A stretch of 64,000 bases of DNA from Verrucosispora sioxanthis (GCF_010560025.1 NZ_SAIY01000003.1:1-64000); one strand, 5' to 3'. Counted from the stretch's first letter, positions 45,121 to 54,175 are shown. Program-made: numbers and translations. The notes: generated by a model not told the origin, from the letters alone.

Positions 45121-45124
45121 TCGG

Positions 45125-46222
45125 TCAGCGCTGCTCGCCGGTCTTCGGCAGCACGATCGTCGAGTCGCTGTCGGCGGAGTCGCGCGGTGCCGGCACCTGC
45201 GGGTTCGGGGCAACCACCTGGGTGGCGTCCGGGTCGCTCTCCGGCGGCGTCGAGGACTCCGGCGCTGACCGCGTCGGGGCGGCGCTCTGGCGCGGCAGCG
45301 GCGTGGTCGCGTCGGGATCGTCGGCGGGCCCGGTAACGACCTGGGTCTCGTCGGCATCGAGCGGACGTCCGGTGACGACCTGGGTCGCCTCCGGGTCGTC
45401 GACGGACGACAAGCCGGCGGCGGACGGCACGGCGGGGTCAGCCACCTCACCGGTCACCGGGTGGGAGGTGTGGGGGGCGGCGCTGGTCGGTGCGGGTTCG
45501 GCGGGCTGCTCGCCGGTGTCGCGGCGGCCGGCGGAGTACGCCCGGGCGTGCTCGGCGATGGTCCGTGACTCCTGCTCCGCCCGGGCGAGCCAGGACTCCC
45601 ACCGGCTCTGCATCGGACGAATCAGACCTCCACCGACGCCGACCACGAGGATGCCGCCGATGGTGGCCAGTACGGCGATCAGCACCGGTGTGGTCACCGC
45701 GGTGGCGACACCGATCTGGTTGAGCGCGGCGATGATGCCGAGACCGAGAATGAACGCCGAGGCGACGGTGGCCAGCAGCCGGCCATAGGACAGCCCGCCG
45801 AGCGCGCCGGAGATGATGTCCTTCACCGCGCTGGCGATGGCGGCGGCCACGACCACGATGACGATCGCCACGAAGGCCCGGGGCAGCCAGGCGATGACCC
45901 CACCGATCAGATCGGAGATCGGGTTCGGCCCCCAGACCCCGAAGGCCAGGTAGAGGGTGAGCAGCAGGATCCCGTAGTAGGCCAGTCGGGCGACGATGTC
46001 GCTGGCGTCGTAGCGGGATCGGGCCAGGGCCCGGCGGATACCGCCGCGTTCGACCGCACGGTCGAAGCCGACCCGTTCGAGCAGCCGGTCGACCAGCTTC
46101 AGTGCCGCCTTGGCCAGCAGCCAGCCGACAACCAGGATCGCCACGAAGGCGAGCGCCTTGGGCAGGAAGAGAAGTATCGAGCGGAGGGTGTCCCCCACCG
46201 CGTCACCGAAGTCGTCTCGCAT
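45125..46222 (-). CDS. CmpX-like TM-helix channel protein with Thr-Gln repeat tail
   Basis: A 365-aa membrane protein of the conserved TM-helix/mechanosensitive-channel group: about five hydrophobic segments in residues 15-210 and ALGGLSYGRLLATVASAFILGLG near the pore. The cytoplasmic tail (about 140 residues) is Pro/Ser/Thr-rich. It repeats ATQVVTG, ETQVVTG and DATQVVA, with SDSTIVLPKTG at the end, which look like Thr-phosphorylation or FHA-binding sites. The ATG at 46222 has GGAGG 8 nt upstream; an earlier GTG overlaps that ribosome site. Confidence 0.82.
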   Translation of the reverse strand: MRDDFGDAVGDTLRSILLFLPKALAFVAILVVGWLLAKAALKLVDRLLERVGFDRAVERGGIRRALARSRYDASDIVARLAYYGILLLTLYLAFGVWGPNPISDLIGGVIAWLPRAFVAIVIVVVAAAIASAVKDIISGALGGLSYGRLLATVASAFILGLGIIAALNQIGVATAVTTPVLIAVLATIGGILVVGVGGGLIRPMQSRWESWLARAEQESRTIAEHARAYSAGRRDTGEQPAEPAPTSAAPHTSHPVTGEVADPAVPSAAGLSSVDDPEATQVVTGRPLDADETQVVTGPADDPDATTPLPRQSAAPTRSAPESSTPPESDPDATQVVAPNPQVPAPRDSADSDSTIVLPKTGEQR

Positions 46223-46427
46223 CGGATGGTCCTCCACAGGGGCGGGTGGTTCGTCCGGCCCGACCTACCCCGCCGCTTCGGCACAGAAACACCACCCCCG
46301 GGGTACGCCGCTGAGCTGAACCGCCGCCCGCCCGGATCTGTGGCAGCGACGGTGGTCTGTGGCCGGCGTGTCGAGCGCCAGGGCTGCCACGGATCGGGGT
46401 CGTCATCCGCCGACCGGGCATCGCACG

Positions 46428-46467
46428 ACGGGTGCGGCCCAGGACCTCGGTCCTGGGCCGCACCCGT
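46428..46467 (-). terminator. Terminator of the LPMO gene
   Basis: Nineteen-bp arms (ACGGGTGCGGCCCAGGACC and complement) nearly abutting, 25 nt past the LPMO stop at 46492. Confidence 0.8.
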
Positions 46468-46491
46468 GGGACGGATGGTGGAGCTGGTCGA

Positions 46492-47172
46492 TCAGACGAA
46501 GTTCACGTCACTGCACCACATGTACGCCTGGTCGAGGTGCGAAGCCTGCCAGATGACGAAGACGATGTGGCGTCCGGTGTAGCCGGAGGTCGAGACGTTG
46601 AACGAGATGTTCTGCGCGGGCGCGTACCTGCCGGTCTGCGTGATGAAGTCGAGGTTGCCCCAGCCGAGCCGCTGGGTGGTGGGGTCGAACCCCTGCTTGC
46701 TGACGTAGACGCGGAAGAAGTCGGCGCCGTGGCTGGCCTGGTCGTACAGCTGGACCGTGAAGTTGCGGCTCACGTTCGTCGTCCGCCAGGCACCCGGCTG
46801 GTTCAGGCTGTTGTTCCTGGACAGCCCGTTGCTGCACAGCTGCCCGTCCGGGGTGCGGCCCTGGAAGTTTCCGCCCAGACCGTCCCGCAGCGCGCTCATC
46901 CAGTTCCACATGGTGTCGGGGTTGGCCTGGAACGCCTGCCAACACATGGGGTCCTGCTGCTGCATGGCCGGGTTCGTGTGCTGACTTCCCCAGCTCTGCC
47001 AGCACTGGTAGGCGCGGGAGGCCGGGTTGATGATGGTGCCGTGAGCCTGGGCCGGGGTGGCCCAGGGCAGCACGCCAACGATCATCGCGAGTAGCACGGC
47101 AAACACCCGAAGGGGCTGGCGGACGGCTGACCGGGACCGCCCGCCGCTCTGATCGGGCCTGCGTGAACGCAT
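46492..47172 (-). CDS. Secreted lytic polysaccharide monooxygenase (AA10, chitin/cellulose)
   Basis: A 226-aa exported copper enzyme. The signal peptide ends PAQA and the mature protein begins His44-Gly (HGTIINPASRAYQCW), so the N-terminal His can form the copper brace with the His in ASHGADFFRVYV. Cys residues in QCW, MCWQAF, LCSNG and MWCSDV form disulfides. Single AA10 domain without a binding module. It cleaves chitin or cellulose oxidatively. The ATG has GGAGG 6 nt upstream. A CebR-type operator and a good promoter precede it, supporting cellulose-linked control. Confidence 0.92.
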   Translation of the reverse strand: MRSRRPDQSGGRSRSAVRQPLRVFAVLLAMIVGVLPWATPAQAHGTIINPASRAYQCWQSWGSQHTNPAMQQQDPMCWQAFQANPDTMWNWMSALRDGLGGNFQGRTPDGQLCSNGLSRNNSLNQPGAWRTTNVSRNFTVQLYDQASHGADFFRVYVSKQGFDPTTQRLGWGNLDFITQTGRYAPAQNISFNVSTSGYTGRHIVFVIWQASHLDQAYMWCSDVNFV

Positions 47173-47205
47173 GTGCGTCCTCCGTTCCTCGGTGGTGTCG
47201 GTGGA

Positions 47206-47219
47206 TGGGAGCGCTTCCA
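47206..47219. promoter_or_regulatory. CebR/CelR-type operator upstream of LPMO
   Basis: TGGGAGCGCTTCCA differs at one base from the 14-bp cellobiose-responsive LacI-family operator TGGGAGCGCTCCCA known from Streptomyces and Thermobifida. It lies 34 nt before the LPMO ATG and just downstream of the -10 box, a repressing position. Confidence 0.75.
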
Positions 47220-47224
47220 ACGCC

Positions 47225-47253
47225 AGACAAGCATCGAGTCGCATAAATGTCAA
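47225..47253 (-). promoter_or_regulatory. Sigma-70-type promoter of LPMO
   Basis: Minus strand TTGACA (47253-47248), 17-nt spacer, TTGTCT (47230-47225). Perfect -35, weak -10. The CebR-like box follows directly. Confidence 0.55.
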
Positions 47254-47383
47254 CAATGATCTTAATTGGTGCCACTGTGTCCCGAGCCGGCCGGAGTCAC
47301 CGTGAAGGGCATCAATGCCCCATCTGTGCTGCGACGATGACACCCTCCGCCACCCACCCGATCACCCGAACGACGTCCCAGAT

Positions 47384-47394
47384 CGAAACTTTCG
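47384..47394. promoter_or_regulatory. CGAAACTTTCG palindrome
   Basis: Perfect 11-bp dyad (CGAAA-C-TTTCG) about 210 bp upstream of the LPMO start. Similar dyads have been reported as sugar-regulator sites in streptomycetes, but the identity here is a guess. Confidence 0.35.
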
Positions 47395-47647
47395 GTTGTT
47401 GACGGCCCGCGACTCATAGTGCGAGAGCGGCGTCGGGCCGGCTCGTTCCAGAGGCGAATGTCGGCGTGGCCGGCAGAGGTCGTCAGGTCGCGTCCGCAGC
47501 GAGCAGCGGCAGCCGCTGGGCGCGGCGCTGCCCGGTTCCACGGCGCTGCCGGGTTCCATGGCGTAGGCGATCAGGACGGGGCCGCTGCATCCCGGGGGCG
47601 GGAAGGCGTCCCAGCCCCAGACACATCCGACCACCGGCCTGGCGGAG

Positions 47648-48418
47648 TCAGCCTGGACAGGCGTAGCTGACCTCGGTCGCCGCCTGCGCCGGTGCCGGCG
47701 ACACGATGTTCACCGTCGCGGTCTCCGTGGTGCTGCCGACCCCGGTGAACGACCAGCGCAACGTCAGCGTGACGCTACGCTGTCCCCGACCGACGCGCTC
47801 GGTGAGCAGAGCACCTGGCGCACTGCCGGTCCGCAGCCACTGATACTCGATCACGCCCGCGCTGCCGTTGGTTCGCACGGTGGCGACCACGTCGACGGTG
47901 ACGTCGCAGCGTGCGCCGGCCGGTCGGGGCACGCTCGCGGTTACATCGGCGATCTCCAGCGGGCTGAGTCGCTGCCAGATCCACAACCCCACCGCGGTCA
48001 GCAGTGCGAGGCTCAGCAGCGCGGAGAGCACGGTGGTCAAACGACGCCAGGGTGACGGCCGGCGCGGCGGCGCGGGTGCCGGCCAGGCCGGTGCCGCTGG
48101 CGGGGCGACCGGCACGCCGGGACCGAACCGCAGCTCGCCGCCGGGCGCGGGCAGGGCCGTGCCGCCGGTACGCGTACCGACCGTGACATTCGCGGCCATC
48201 GTGTCTCCCCCGGTCCCAGCCAGCGACAGCGTCGGCTCCGCACGGTCGAGTGAGAGCGTCGGCTCCGCACCGTCGAGTGAGAGCGTCGGCTCCGCACCGT
48301 CGAGTGACGCCTTAGGTGCGGTCACGGACGGCGGGTGTGCGGGCAGGGTGACGGTCCGCTCGGCCGGTACCCGTTGGGTGGGCAGGGCCTCCGTGGCGTC
48401 GTCGTCCGGCTGATTCAC
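47648..48418 (-). CDS. Single-TM protein downstream of Ser/Thr kinase
   Basis: A 256-aa protein. The cytoplasmic N-terminus (about 135 residues) starts DDDATEALPTQRV, carries three near-identical nonapeptides of the SLDGAEPTL type and then Pro-rich sequence. One TM helix (LTTVLSALLSLALLTAVGLWIW) is followed by an extracellular beta domain of about 95 residues with two Cys. It lies 47 nt after the kinase stop and its Thr-rich tail is a plausible kinase substrate. The extracellular domain resembles the kinase's own C-terminal domain in style (Cys, TVTLTLRWSFTG). Confidence 0.8.
   Translation of the reverse strand: MNQPDDDATEALPTQRVPAERTVTLPAHPPSVTAPKASLDGAEPTLSLDGAEPTLSLDRAEPTLSLAGTGGDTMAANVTVGTRTGGTALPAPGGELRFGPGVPVAPPAAPAWPAPAPPRRPSPWRRLTTVLSALLSLALLTAVGLWIWQRLSPLEIADVTASVPRPAGARCDVTVDVVATVRTNGSAGVIEYQWLRTGSAPGALLTERVGRGQRSVTLTLRWSFTGVGSTTETATVNIVSPAPAQAATEVSYACPG
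48227..48307. repeat. Three 27-bp tandem repeats in coding sequence
   Basis: Units at 48227-48253, 48254-48280 and 48281-48307 share GAGCGTCGGCTCCGCAC; units 2 and 3 appear identical. They encode the SLD(G/R)AEPTL nonapeptide repeats of the protein at 47648-48418. Confidence 0.9.
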
Positions 48419-48465
48419 GCTGTCGTCTCCTGCGTTCGTCGCGGGCCTGGGTGCGGGGCGGCTGG

Positions 48466-50151
48466 TCAGCCGGGCGTGCAGAAGGAGTAGAGCGTCACGT
48501 GCACCGTCGCACCGCTGGTGGTGTTACCGACGGCGTCGGTGGCCAGGACCGCGACCGGGATCCGCGTGGTCGCTCCAGGCCTGGGCAGGTCGCCGAGCAC
48601 GCCCCGGAACTGGCCGCCACGCAGCTGAGCCATGTTCTGCTCGTACGAGCGCTTTTCGAGCGTGTAGCGCAGACGGACCCGCAGCTCACCCGAGTCGGTA
48701 CGGTCGTCGGCGACGAGCGCGGTGACCGTGCTCGCGGTCGGTCCGAACGGGCAGCCCGCCGGATCCAGTTCGGTCGGACTCGCGGTGACCCGGTCGACGG
48801 TGGGCGCGGTGGTGTCCGACGGCGGTGCGGGACTGGTGGACGACGTGGGCACCGGCGTCGCGGTCGGTGAGCCGCCCGGGGGACGCACCGACCGGCTCGG
48901 CTCGACCGTTGTGCCGCCCGTCGGGACGGTCCCCGTACCGGTCGGGGTGGGTGGACCGGGGGTGCCGACCGTCGGCACGTCGGACGTTGGCGTCGGCTGC
49001 TGTGCGGCCGGAACTCCGACGGTCGGGACGGTCCCGGCGGTCAGATCCGTGCGGGCCTCGGTGGCCGCCGCCGCACCGACCGACGGTGGCTCGTCCTTCC
49101 CGGCGTAGCTGAGCCCGGCAACGCCGACCAGCATCGCCGCCACCAGGCCGGACCCGACCAGCGCCGCCCGGGACCGTCCGGTCCGTCGAGGTACGGATCC
49201 GCCGGCGGCCTCGCCCACCGGTGTCGGCGCATAGACACCGACCGCCGTGCTGGCCACGCTGATGCCGCCCCCGCTGCCGTCCGGGAACGGAAACAGAGCC
49301 GCCAGCAGCGCTGCCCGGCGAGCCAGCTCGCGCCACCCTCGTTCCTCCCAGTCGTCCCCGTAGGCACCGGCGGCTACCTCTTCCAGGCTGGCGAGGAAGA
49401 CCTGCGCGGGCTGTGGACGGTCGTCGGGCCGCTTGGCCATCCCGTCGCGCAGTAGGCCGTGCACCGGGCGCGGCGCCCGATCGGTGGGGATCGGCGCCCG
49501 GATGTGCTGCCGGCGCAGTGTGGCCAGATCCCGCCCGTCGAACGGCGGGTGGCCGGTGAGGCATTCGAAGAAGGTGGCGGTGGCGGCGTAAATGTCGCAG
49601 GCCGGGCTGGCCGGCGCACCGGACCACTGCTCGGGAGCCATGTAGCGGGGGGTGCCGGTGACAGTGCCACCGGAGGCGGCACCGACCGGCATGGCGATGC
49701 CGAAGTCGGCGAGCTTGCTCGTGCCCTCGGCAGTCACCAGCACGTTCTCGGGTTTGTAGTCACGATGCACCACGCCGCGCGCGTGCGCCGCACCGAGCCC
49801 GGCCAGGGAACCCTTGAGCACGCAGAGCGCCGACTCCGGTGTGGTGGGGCCCTGCGCACGCAGCATCTGGCGCAGCGACACGCCGTTGACCAACTCCATC
49901 ACGATCGCCGCACCGCCGGACGCCTCGACGTACTCGTAGAGGCGACAGATGTGCGGGTCGTCGATGTCGGCAAGCCGCCGCGCCTCGTCCCGGAAGTCGG
50001 CCCGCAACAGCTCGTCGTCGGGCCCGGTGGTCAGATACTTGATCGCCACCGCGGTGCCGGTGGCGTCGTGCACGGCGAGATCGACGCTGCCGGAGGCACC
50101 GGCACCGAGCCGACGGACCGAGGTGTAGCCGGAGACCTGCCAACCGTTCAT
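48466..50151 (-). CDS. Transmembrane Ser/Thr protein kinase (PknB-type)
   Basis: A 561-aa kinase. Domain at residues about 8-265: glycine loop LGAGASGSV, ATP lysine in VAIKYL, catalytic HRDYKPEN (Tyr in place of the usual Leu), DFG and APEQWSG. A juxtamembrane segment and one TM helix (ALVGSGLVAAMLVGVAGLSYA) follow. Outside are a Thr/Pro linker of about 110 residues and a C-terminal beta domain (TASTVTALVADD to VTLYSFCTPG) with two Cys; no PASTA repeats. Likely a receptor kinase paired with the downstream membrane protein. Confidence 0.92.
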   Translation of the reverse strand: MNGWQVSGYTSVRRLGAGASGSVDLAVHDATGTAVAIKYLTTGPDDELLRADFRDEARRLADIDDPHICRLYEYVEASGGAAIVMELVNGVSLRQMLRAQGPTTPESALCVLKGSLAGLGAAHARGVVHRDYKPENVLVTAEGTSKLADFGIAMPVGAASGGTVTGTPRYMAPEQWSGAPASPACDIYAATATFFECLTGHPPFDGRDLATLRRQHIRAPIPTDRAPRPVHGLLRDGMAKRPDDRPQPAQVFLASLEEVAAGAYGDDWEERGWRELARRAALLAALFPFPDGSGGGISVASTAVGVYAPTPVGEAAGGSVPRRTGRSRAALVGSGLVAAMLVGVAGLSYAGKDEPPSVGAAAATEARTDLTAGTVPTVGVPAAQQPTPTSDVPTVGTPGPPTPTGTGTVPTGGTTVEPSRSVRPPGGSPTATPVPTSSTSPAPPSDTTAPTVDRVTASPTELDPAGCPFGPTASTVTALVADDRTDSGELRVRLRYTLEKRSYEQNMAQLRGGQFRGVLGDLPRPGATTRIPVAVLATDAVGNTTSGATVHVTLYSFCTPG

Positions 50152-50387
50152 GTCGCCACTATCCGCGACAGGCGCAAGTGGACGGTGCCGCTGAACACGC
50201 GATCATTATCGCCACCGCCGCCGGTGACGCCATCGGCCCGGCGGGTGCACCGACCTCACCGGGTGGATACCTGGCGAGTCGTCCGGTGGGCACGGTCGGC
50301 GGCCTTCCGCTGCGCCTGGTGGCCGACCGGCCCTGAGCTGCACCGCCCCGACGTTTGACCGGGGGCGGTGGCGGAAAGTGTGGCGGG

Positions 50388-51962
50388 ATGAGATGGGCCC
50401 GTCACGCCGTACCCGCCGCCGTCACCGCGCTCGCCGCGCTCGCCGCCCGTGATCTGCTGCAACGCGAGCACGCGCTGAGGCGCAACTTTCCGCTGCTGGG
50501 TCGGGCCCGCTACCTGCTCGAATCGGTCGGGCCGGAGCTGCGCCAGTACATCGTGGCGGGCAACAACGAGGAACGTCCGTTCACCCGGGACCAGCGCCGC
50601 TGGGTGTACGCCTCGGCGAAACGGCAGAACAACTACTTCGGGTTCGGCACCGACAACGACATCGAGTACACCCCGGGATACCCGGTCATCAAGCACCGCA
50701 CCTTCGGCCGGGCGGTCCCTGCCTCGACGCCGACGATCGGGCACGAGGTACGGCTGCCGGCGGCGAAGGTGCTGGGAGGCGCCCGCCGACGTACCCACGC
50801 CTTCCGCCCCGAGTCGGTGGTGACCATCTCGGGGATGAGCTTCGGCTCCCTGTCCGGTCCGGCCGTCGAGGCGTTGAACCGGGGCGCGGCGATCGCCGGC
50901 TGCCTGCACAACACCGGCGAGGGTGGGCTGTCGGCGTACCACCGCCACGGCGGGGAGCTGATCCTGCAGCTGGGTACCGCGTACTTCGGCTGCCGTGACG
51001 ATCAGGGCCGCTTCGACCTGGCCCGGCTCAAGGAGGCCGTGGCCGGCGCGCCGGTACGGGCGCTGGAGATCAAACTCAGTCAGGGGGCCAAACCCAGCTT
51101 GGGTGGCCTGCTGCCGGCGGCGAAGGTGTCGGCGGAGATCGCCGCCAGTCGGGGGATCCCGATCGGGCGGGACTGCGTCAGTCCGTCGCGGCACGCGGAG
51201 TTCTCCGACTGCGACAGCCTGCTCGACTGGGTGGAACTCCTGGCCGCCGAGACGGGTCTGCCGGTCGGTATCAAGTCGGCCGTGGGTGACCTCGATTTCT
51301 GGACCGAGCTGGCCGACCTGATGCGCGACACCGGCCGGGGCGTCGACTTCGTCACCATCGACGGCGGCGAGGGCGGCACCGGTGCCGCGCCGCTGATCTT
51401 CACCGATTCGGTGTCGCTGCCCTTCCAGCAGGGCTTCGCCCGCGTCTACCCCGTCTTCGCCGAACGTGATCTGCACGAGCAGGTCGTCTTCGTCGGATCC
51501 GGCAAGCTCGGTCTGCCCGACAACGCGGTGGTCGCGTTCGCGCTCGGCTGCGACATGCTGGCGGTGGGGCGGGAGGCGATGCTGGCGATCGGCTGCATCC
51601 AGGCGCAGAAGTGCCACGCCGACACCTGCCCCACCGGTGTGGCCACCCAGAACGCCTGGCTGACCCGAGGGCTGCACCCGGCATCGAAGGCGGTCCGGGC
51701 GGCGCACTACATCAAGACGCTGCGCCGGGACCTGATGAAGGTCGCCGAGGCGTGCGGGGTGGAGCATCCCGGGCTGATCGACGCCGACGCCGTGGAGATT
51801 CTCGGCGGGCGGACCAGCGCCACCCCGCTGCGCGAGGTGTACGGGTACCGGCCCGGCTGGGGCCTGCCGTCGGCGGCCGACCGCAAGGCGGTGGTGGAGC
51901 TGATGTCCACCGAGGCGCCCCAGGGCGGCAGTGCTCCGCCGTCACCGACCGCCCAGGGCTGA
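50388..51962 (+). CDS. FMN-binding glutamate synthase-family protein
   Basis: A 524-aa protein with the FMN/Fe-S synthase domain of glutamate synthase (ISGMSFGSLSGPAVEALNRGA, GEGGLSAYH, IDGGEGGTGAAPL, the Cys-containing QKCHADTCPTGVATQ). It lacks the glutaminase domain, as in the stand-alone GltB-like family. An N-terminal helix may anchor it to the membrane. The natural substrate of these proteins is unclear. ATG 50388 chosen over an upstream in-frame start with Gly-rich low-complexity sequence. Confidence 0.88.
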   Translation: MRWARHAVPAAVTALAALAARDLLQREHALRRNFPLLGRARYLLESVGPELRQYIVAGNNEERPFTRDQRRWVYASAKRQNNYFGFGTDNDIEYTPGYPVIKHRTFGRAVPASTPTIGHEVRLPAAKVLGGARRRTHAFRPESVVTISGMSFGSLSGPAVEALNRGAAIAGCLHNTGEGGLSAYHRHGGELILQLGTAYFGCRDDQGRFDLARLKEAVAGAPVRALEIKLSQGAKPSLGGLLPAAKVSAEIAASRGIPIGRDCVSPSRHAEFSDCDSLLDWVELLAAETGLPVGIKSAVGDLDFWTELADLMRDTGRGVDFVTIDGGEGGTGAAPLIFTDSVSLPFQQGFARVYPVFAERDLHEQVVFVGSGKLGLPDNAVVAFALGCDMLAVGREAMLAIGCIQAQKCHADTCPTGVATQNAWLTRGLHPASKAVRAAHYIKTLRRDLMKVAEACGVEHPGLIDADAVEILGGRTSATPLREVYGYRPGWGLPSAADRKAVVELMSTEAPQGGSAPPSPTAQG

Positions 51963-51990
51963 CGCCGGCGGTCACACCGGCCGTCGTCGG

Positions 51991-52034
51991 GAGCCACCGT
52001 GCGGGCCGGTCGAGGTCGGCCCGCACGGTGGCTC
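51991..52034. terminator. Terminator between convergent genes
   Basis: Seventeen-bp arms (GAGCCACCGTGCGGGCC and complement) with a 10-nt loop between stops at 51962 and 52049. Confidence 0.75.
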
Positions 52035-52048
52035 CGCCGCATGGCGGG

Positions 52049-52759
52049 TCAGCGGCGGGCCCCGGCTCCTCCTCCGGCGACGTCGACGGCCACCACGAGG
52101 GGTCGGTTCGGTGTCGTTGCCCCCGCGGGTCGTACCGGTCGGGTCGCGAGGGTGGACGGGATGATCGGTACCGGTCGAACCGGTCGCCAGAGCAGGTTGA
52201 CCGTGGCCCCGCCGGGACACGACAGACGTTGCCGGCTGCGGTAGCCCAGCCGGCGGTAGAGCCGGAGGTCGTCGTCGCCGTGCGCCTCCGCGTACGTCGG
52301 CAGGCCGACGTTGTCCATGTGGCGGTGGCTGCCGGCGAGGACGGCGGCGGCCTGACCGGCCCGGTCGGGATCCGGCGGGGCGGCGAGGAACGCGAGGTGG
52401 TTGTGCGCCTCGGCGGGACGCCGCGCGGCAAGGAGGTGATCGACCCGCCGGAAGCGCACGGCGTGTTCTCCGCTGGCGTCGTCGAGTCGCTCGTCGTAGC
52501 GAGGTGGCGGCGGGATCGGGCGGTAGCGATGGAACCAGACGGTGGCGGCGGTCCCGTCCCGGAGCAGGAACGCGTCGCCGAACAGCAGGGCGTGCTCGGT
52601 CCAGATGCGGGCGACGGCGGCGATCACGGCGGGGCGCCGCCGCTCGTCGGGCACGAGCCACGCGCCGAGGTGGGTCGGGACGATGGTGGCGGTGAGCAGG
52701 TCGACGATCCAGTCGAGATCGCACCATCGGGCACGGTTGACCGGCAGGTTGACGTGCAT
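52049..52759 (-). CDS. GNAT-like acetyltransferase
   Basis: A 236-aa protein. The first 190 residues resemble a GNAT fold (GDAFLLRDGTAATVWFHR, HLAFLAAPPDPDRAGQAAAVLAGSHRHMDNVGLPTYAEA, LYRRLGY), with a disordered tail. The acetyl-CoA loop is not canonical. AGGAG lies 5 nt before ATG 52759. Substrate unknown. Confidence 0.72.
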   Translation of the reverse strand: MHVNLPVNRARWCDLDWIVDLLTATIVPTHLGAWLVPDERRRPAVIAAVARIWTEHALLFGDAFLLRDGTAATVWFHRYRPIPPPPRYDERLDDASGEHAVRFRRVDHLLAARRPAEAHNHLAFLAAPPDPDRAGQAAAVLAGSHRHMDNVGLPTYAEAHGDDDLRLYRRLGYRSRQRLSCPGGATVNLLWRPVRPVPIIPSTLATRPVRPAGATTPNRPLVVAVDVAGGGAGARR

Positions 52760-52921
52760 GACTACTCCTGGCAAGGCATGAGGTCGATAGGACGGTGACG
52801 GGCCCGCGCCACGGAGACAGGCGCGCAGGCCCGGGGACGGTCCGCGGTGTGCGGCCGTCGGAGGGTGCCGCGGCGTGCGACCACGACCGGCGGGGCGGCG
52901 TGGACGGGACCTGCGCTCCGG

Positions 52922-54175
52922 TCAGGCGGGCCGGCTGCGCGGACGTGGCGAGCGGGAGGGCTGCCGCCGGTCACGCGTCGATCGGGTCACCCGACCGCTG
53001 ACCGGCGGGGGCGACCAGCCGGCCGCAGCCAGGTCGGCCGTACCGCTGTGCGAGTTCGGCGCCGGCTCGGCGCCGCTGGTGCCAGGTGCCGGTGACGAGG
53101 GCGGAGTGTCCGGCGTGGAGTCGGCCTGCCGGTTCCGGTCGTGCTGTCCACCGTCGACGGCCCCCTGGTCGGGGGCCGACAGCGATGCCGCCGGGTAGTC
53201 GGACAGGTGACGGATGCGGTGGTCGGCGGCGCCGAGTGGTCGGGCGCTGCCCGGACCGAGGCCGATCCGGTCGGGGCTGCCCGGTCGCGCGGGTTCGGCC
53301 CCCGGTGCCGGTGGCGTGGGATCACCTGCCGGTGCCGGCGGCATGGTGGGGTCCGGGTTGGGGTGAGGGGTCGGGTCCGCCGGAGTCGGGGCGGGCTGGG
53401 GCAGTTCCACGACCGGCTCCAGCACGTCGAGGACCGGCTCCAGCGGGTCGAGGACCGGCGTCAGCTCCCGGAGGACCGGGTCCGTCCCCGCCACGACGGA
53501 GTCGGGCAGCGGCGACGCGGGACCCAGCAGCTCTGCGAGCACGGCGGTGAGCGGCCCGGCTTCGGCCTCGGGCAGCGCGGGCGGCCGCGCCGACGGGTCG
53601 TCGGGCCTGCTCGCGCTGGGCGGCGTGGCGGAGGGCTTCGCTGGCGGTGCCGCGTGCGGCGTCCCGGTCGCTACCCGAGGTGAGGTCGGCTTCGGTCTCG
53701 CCGCGCTCCGACCGGTCGACGGCGGCACCTGCCCAGCCGGCGTCGTCGCGTCGGCCGGTGGCGCGGCGTCCTGCCGTGGTTGCCCACCCGCGGGTGCCGG
53801 CCGTCCCGCCGGCCCCGCGTCGACGGGTGGTGCCGGCTCGTCGGATGGGTGCGGTGGGGGCGGATCGGCCCTGGGTGGACGGACCGGCGGCGCGGGTGGG
53901 GCCGGCGGCGGGCGGTCCCGGGGCGGGCGGGCCAGGACGGGCGGATCCGACCGGAGGACCGGAGCGAGCAGGCCGCGAACGAGGTCGGCGGCGTGGGAAG
54001 CAGCCTCGTCGCGATCGGCGGCCCGCTCGTCACCAACGGCGGCCGGCGGTTTCTCGCCGGCCTGGGCGACATCGGTCACGGCGACGTCGTAGGCGTACCA
54101 CGCCGCCCCGGCGACCACGGTCAGGAACCCGAGTCGCAGGGCCGCCCGGACGAGGCCAGGCCGTCGTCTCCGCAC
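52922..54175 (-). CDS. Proline-rich membrane-anchored protein of unknown function
   Basis: A 417-aa protein: short basic N-terminus, one hydrophobic helix (LGFLTVVAGAAWYAYDVAV), then more than 300 residues of Pro/Ala/Asp-rich sequence. An amphipathic middle part (LTAVLAELLGPASPLPDSVV; VLDPLEPVLDVLEPVVELP) stands out. No domain recognised. GTG 54175 is preferred (GGGAGG 5 nt upstream). The base composition is coding-like but the repetitive Pro makes it hard to rule out misannotation. Confidence 0.6.
   Translation of the reverse strand: MRRRRPGLVRAALRLGFLTVVAGAAWYAYDVAVTDVAQAGEKPPAAVGDERAADRDEAASHAADLVRGLLAPVLRSDPPVLARPPRDRPPPAPPAPPVRPPRADPPPPHPSDEPAPPVDAGPAGRPAPAGGQPRQDAAPPADATTPAGQVPPSTGRSAARPKPTSPRVATGTPHAAPPAKPSATPPSASRPDDPSARPPALPEAEAGPLTAVLAELLGPASPLPDSVVAGTDPVLRELTPVLDPLEPVLDVLEPVVELPQPAPTPADPTPHPNPDPTMPPAPAGDPTPPAPGAEPARPGSPDRIGLGPGSARPLGAADHRIRHLSDYPAASLSAPDQGAVDGGQHDRNRQADSTPDTPPSSPAPGTSGAEPAPNSHSGTADLAAAGWSPPPVSGRVTRSTRDRRQPSRSPRPRSRPA

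Larger units (their letters stand above)
47173..47647. other. Intergenic control region upstream of the LPMO
   Basis: About 475 bases. From the LPMO outward: ribosome site, CebR-like box (47206-47219), promoter (47225-47253), an AT-rich patch (47240-47272), and a perfect CGAAACTTTCG palindrome at 47384-47394. An 18-bp stretch (47363-47380) also occurs at 41056-41073. The remaining bases to 47647 show no convincing gene. Confidence 0.55.

Noticed and set aside
47362..47634. 90-codon frame in the LPMO upstream region
   Set aside because: No ribosome site, no domain, and it covers clear regulatory DNA.
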